NCBI RefSeq assembly: GCF_009856365.1
Contig: NZ_WMEX01000001.1
Coordinates: 248,001 to 312,000 of the forward strand
Reading direction: 5' to 3'
DNA: 64,000 bases
Source: Vreelandella halophila
GTDB lineage: Bacteria; Pseudomonadota; Gammaproteobacteria; Pseudomonadales; Oleiphilaceae
Under the pieces are notes generated by a model that saw nothing but the letters and a program-made list of their open reading frames with translations, was not told where the DNA came from and ran no database searches. Both the position numbers and the translations under genes were made by a program. Of this stretch, positions 61,448 to 64,000 are shown in pieces (the first letter of the stretch is position 1; every line of letters begins with the position of its first letter).

Positions 61448-63534
61448 CAGTCCCCCTCGCCGAAGTCGTAGTCCATGTCCGGCGTTGGCGCCTGCAGGTA
61501 GTAACCCTGGATGTAGTTGACGCCCGCCTGCCAGATGGTAGCCAGCACCGAGGCACTTTCGACCAGCGGCATGACTGTTAGACGGCCCTGCTGGTGCAGG
61601 GTCTGGATCATTTCCTTCACCGTCTGGCGTGATTCCTCGTTTTTCTGGATTTCGTCGGTGTAGGAGCCGTCCAGTTTCACGTAGTCCACGTCCAGATGCT
61701 TGAGGGTGTTGAACGGATTCAGCGCGCCCCCGAAGTGGGTGATGGACAGGGAGCAGTGCAGTTCACGCAGCGCGCCGCAGAAATCGCGTGCCTGCTTGAG
61801 GTAGGTGGTGGCATCGCGCTCCGCGATCTGGAAGATCAGCGAGTCCCCGGGCAGCCTTGCCGCCTTCAGGGCCACGCCCAGCCATGACGGGAAGGTCTGG
61901 TCCTGGACGGTCTCCGCGGTTACGTTCAGGAACAGCCGGGTCTCGTGCCCCTTGGAGCGGTGACTGGCCAGCTGTTTGATGGTCTGCAGGACCACCCAGC
62001 GGTCGATCTTGGCCGCCGTGTTCACGGGCCCGCCCGGGGGCAGGAAATCGTAGGGCGAGACCTCTTTGCCATGCTCATCCAGCATCCGCACAAAGGCTTC
62101 GTAGTGCTCCTCGCCCTCGCCGCGCAGGTTGATGATCGGCTGGAACAGCAGCCGGAACTGGTCGTTGTCCAGTGCCTGCTGGATGGCGTCGGCAGTGCCA
62201 TCCGCACTGCCCTGGGACTGCAGCTGCGGTTCGTGGACGTTGATGCCGTTACCCGCCTCATGGCCTTCCTGCTGGCGCACCTCGTCGGCTGCGGTGTGGG
62301 CACGCCCCACCAGATCCTCCGCCTGCGGGGCGTTCTCGGTGATCGCGGCAATACCGATGCTGACCGTCAGCTGCAGGGTTCGGCCTGAAACGTCGAACAG
62401 GTGATCCTCAACGCGTTTGCGCAGCGTCTCGGCAACCTCATTCATGTTCTCAACCGTGTCCTGGGGGCCGAGGATGCAGAAGGCGTCGTCACTGAGTCGT
62501 GCCACTACCTGGTCTTCCCGGGCACAGGCAGCGATCAGCCCGGCCATGTCACCGATCACCAGATCCGCTCCGGAAATGCCGATCTGGGTTTTCTTGTGCA
62601 CGAACTCATCCAGGGCGATGTAGGCCAGTGCCGCATCCGAGCCGTCTTTCTGCACCCGGGCAATGGTCTGGGACAGCGTATCCATCAGGTGATGCCGGTT
62701 ATAGAGCCCGGTGAGTACGTCCTTGCTGCTGATCTCCCGCAGCTTCTCCGCCAGCTCCGCACTGTCCTGGACGGGGCGGGCCACGATCTGGATGCAGGGC
62801 TCACCGTCATAGGTGGCGGCGGAGAGTTCGGCCGTGACCTCGATGGTTTCGCCGTCCGGGCGCTCAATGGTGACGGTGAGCGGTTCCTGCGGTTCCTCCC
62901 CTTCGCGGAACTGCTTCATGGCCTCCTTGAAGTGCTGTTGGCTGCCGCTGTCAAGGGTGTCCAGAACCGGCAGGGCCAGAAGGTCGTCCGGGTCCTCATA
63001 GCCCAGCAGTTCCAGGTAGGACTGGTTGGCGTAGACGTGCAGGCCGTCATTGATATAGGCAATGGCGTCCTTGGAGCTTTCCAGCAGCAGGTGGCAGCGC
63101 TGCTCCGCATCCCGCAGGTGTCCGGAGAGAGAGCGCCGCTGCCGCCGTTCACCGAGGTTGGCCAGCTCCCGGTCGATGACCTGGCGCAGCAGGGTGCTGT
63201 TGTCGAAGGGGACGGCGTCCTGAGCGCCGCGTTCCATAACGGCGCTGCGACGTTCGCCGTCCTCGCCGGCGGTCATCAGGATGGCGGGCAGATCCTTATC
63301 CTGGCGCCGGATCTGGTCGAGGGCGTCCTCTGGCGAGGGTTCCTGCTCCGCATCCCTGATAAGCATCAGATCCCAGGTTCCGCTGCCAAGAGCGTCCTGC
63401 AGATCTTCCGGCGACGTGACCCGGTGCGCCCGTGTTGCGCGCCCCGCGTTGCGCAACAGGCTGACAACCTGCTCCGCATCATTCTGGGAGGGGTCAAGGA
63501 GAAGCAGGTGGATGGTTTCAGTCTTCTGGGGCAT
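61447..63534 (-). CDS. FimX-like REC-PAS-GGDEF-EAL protein with degenerate catalytic motifs
   Basis: A 695-residue protein: a REC-like domain (1-125) without a clear phospho-acceptor block (LMLIRDAEQEPS), PAS (145-260, YANQSYLELLGYEDPDDLL), GGDEF (270-420) with SDDAF in place of GGDEF, and EAL (450-690) with YEAFVRM in place of EAL. The missing motifs argue against synthesis and hydrolysis, as in FimX, which binds c-di-GMP through its inactive EAL domain to control type IV pili. The position beside serB is that of P. aeruginosa fimX. Identity is inferred from architecture and synteny. Confidence 0.85.
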   Translation of the reverse strand: MPQKTETIHLLLLDPSQNDAEQVVSLLRNAGRATRAHRVTSPEDLQDALGSGTWDLMLIRDAEQEPSPEDALDQIRRQDKDLPAILMTAGEDGERRSAVMERGAQDAVPFDNSTLLRQVIDRELANLGERRQRRSLSGHLRDAEQRCHLLLESSKDAIAYINDGLHVYANQSYLELLGYEDPDDLLALPVLDTLDSGSQQHFKEAMKQFREGEEPQEPLTVTIERPDGETIEVTAELSAATYDGEPCIQIVARPVQDSAELAEKLREISSKDVLTGLYNRHHLMDTLSQTIARVQKDGSDAALAYIALDEFVHKKTQIGISGADLVIGDMAGLIAACAREDQVVARLSDDAFCILGPQDTVENMNEVAETLRKRVEDHLFDVSGRTLQLTVSIGIAAITENAPQAEDLVGRAHTAADEVRQQEGHEAGNGINVHEPQLQSQGSADGTADAIQQALDNDQFRLLFQPIINLRGEGEEHYEAFVRMLDEHGKEVSPYDFLPPGGPVNTAAKIDRWVVLQTIKQLASHRSKGHETRLFLNVTAETVQDQTFPSWLGVALKAARLPGDSLIFQIAERDATTYLKQARDFCGALRELHCSLSITHFGGALNPFNTLKHLDVDYVKLDGSYTDEIQKNEESRQTVKEMIQTLHQQGRLTVMPLVESASVLATIWQAGVNYIQGYYLQAPTPDMDYDFGEGD

Positions 63535-63575
63535 GATGCCGCGCGAACTCCCTGAATTGATTGCAGGCCACAGTT

Positions 63576-64000
63576 TTACAGCGATTGCCAGAGTGAAGCA
63601 AAGTCATCGTCGTCACTGGTGCCGGATCGGTCTTTGCCTGATGGGCCACGGAATCGCAGCTCAAACTGACTGATGCTGCTGGTGGCGGATACACGCCGGC
63701 TGAGCTGGGCTGTTTCCTGCTCGCCGTCACGCAGCAGCGTGATGCGGTGCCCGGTCTGGAAGGGCATGCGTGGCGTCAGCAGGGTTGCCGGCTGGCCGAT
63801 GGCACTCAGTTCCGGCAGCAGCAGTCCCCGCAGGAACTCACTGCCACTGCCGCTCTTGTTGTCGAGGCGCAGCGCGCAGGGCATCGCGCCAGGGCCCAGC
63901 AGTTCAATACCGAGCTGGGCACTGCGCTGACCGCCCTGGCGGATCCACCGGATCAAGGCGACGCTCCAGGGGTGATCGACATTTTCGCGCACGCCCAGGA
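63576..64000 (-). CDS. Conserved protein downstream partner of the FimX-like gene (partial)
   Basis: The frame stays open to the right edge, so the gene is incomplete; 141 codons are visible. The visible C-terminal part reads VRENVDHPWSVALIRWIRQG, LGIELLGPGAMPCALRLDN, then LTPRMPFQTGHRITLLRDG and a Ser/Asp-rich end. No known domain is clear; beta-rich segments like RITLLRDGEQETAQL resemble PilZ-type or similar barrels, but the PilZ motif is not visible. It lies 41 bp upstream of the FimX-like gene on the same strand, so the two are probably co-transcribed. Confidence 0.7.
   Translation of the reverse strand, partial: LGVRENVDHPWSVALIRWIRQGGQRSAQLGIELLGPGAMPCALRLDNKSGSGSEFLRGLLLPELSAIGQPATLLTPRMPFQTGHRITLLRDGEQETAQLSRRVSATSSISQFELRFRGPSGKDRSGTSDDDDFASLWQSL

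Overview
The window looks like a chromosomal segment of a moderately GC-rich, aerobic, probably marine or halophilic gammaproteobacterium related to Marinobacter, Halomonas or Pseudomonas. The evidence is the parE/parC/serB/fimX-like neighbourhood and the atu gene order, both known from Pseudomonas aeruginosa, the fabA-fabB pair, two TRAP-type transporters and a DASS anion transporter. This assignment is an inference from gene content. No rRNA, tRNA, prophage, insertion sequence or CRISPR array is visible.

Layout. 0-2.1 kb: a persulfide-type module, with a metallo-beta-lactamase-fold enzyme (cut by the left edge) divergent from a DUF2892 protein, an exported DsrE-like protein and a DUF442 phosphatase-like lipoprotein around a perfect palindrome. 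2.1-5.7 kb: an acyltransferase-fold protein, mgtE and apbE. 5.8-9.3 kb: a C4-dicarboxylate-type TRAP transporter (dctP divergent from dctQ-dctM). 9.4-16.4 kb: a hydrolase, a hybrid histidine kinase with its own Hpt domain, an HsbR-like response regulator/phosphatase/anti-sigma kinase, an HsbA-like STAS protein and a chemoreceptor without a sensor domain. 16.5-20.5 kb: a second hydrolase, an OmpA-type lipoprotein, a DASS transporter and a coiled-coil protein. 20.5-23.3 kb: serA divergent from a D-2-hydroxyglutarate-dehydrogenase-like flavoprotein. 23.5-29.4 kb: a UbiB-like kinase, an FAH-family enzyme, a PQQ-type sugar dehydrogenase, a quinone oxidoreductase and two poorly known genes.

29.4-43.3 kb is a full acyclic terpene utilisation cluster (atuABCDEFGH plus divergent atuR) in the P. 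aeruginosa order, with an amidase added at its end. It can be expected to convert citronellyl/geranyl-CoA-type substrates through geranyl-CoA carboxylase (AtuC/AtuF) and isohexenylglutaconyl-CoA hydratase (AtuE). 43.5-47.8 kb holds an unusual three-gene TRAP-like transporter: lipoprotein, DUF6091-type binding protein, and a fused large permease with a big extracytoplasmic insert. 47.9-50.9 kb holds a subtilase lipoprotein with a PrcB_C-like lipoprotein. 50.9-64 kb holds core genes: parE, fabB-fabA, an EAL phosphodiesterase, cytochrome b561, a YceI protein, parC, serB, a FimX-like regulator and a partial companion gene.

The most striking non-coding signal is a set of long intergenic palindromes. 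Family A has three copies (23.3, 35.8 and 37.9 kb) and family B two (26.9 and 32.7 kb). Each has 18-29-bp arms whose sequence differs between copies but stays self-complementary, around a conserved asymmetric core that folds into smaller hairpins with ATCC-type loops. Three of them plus a Pseudomonas-type REP pair sit inside the atu operon, in nearly every gap longer than a few bases.
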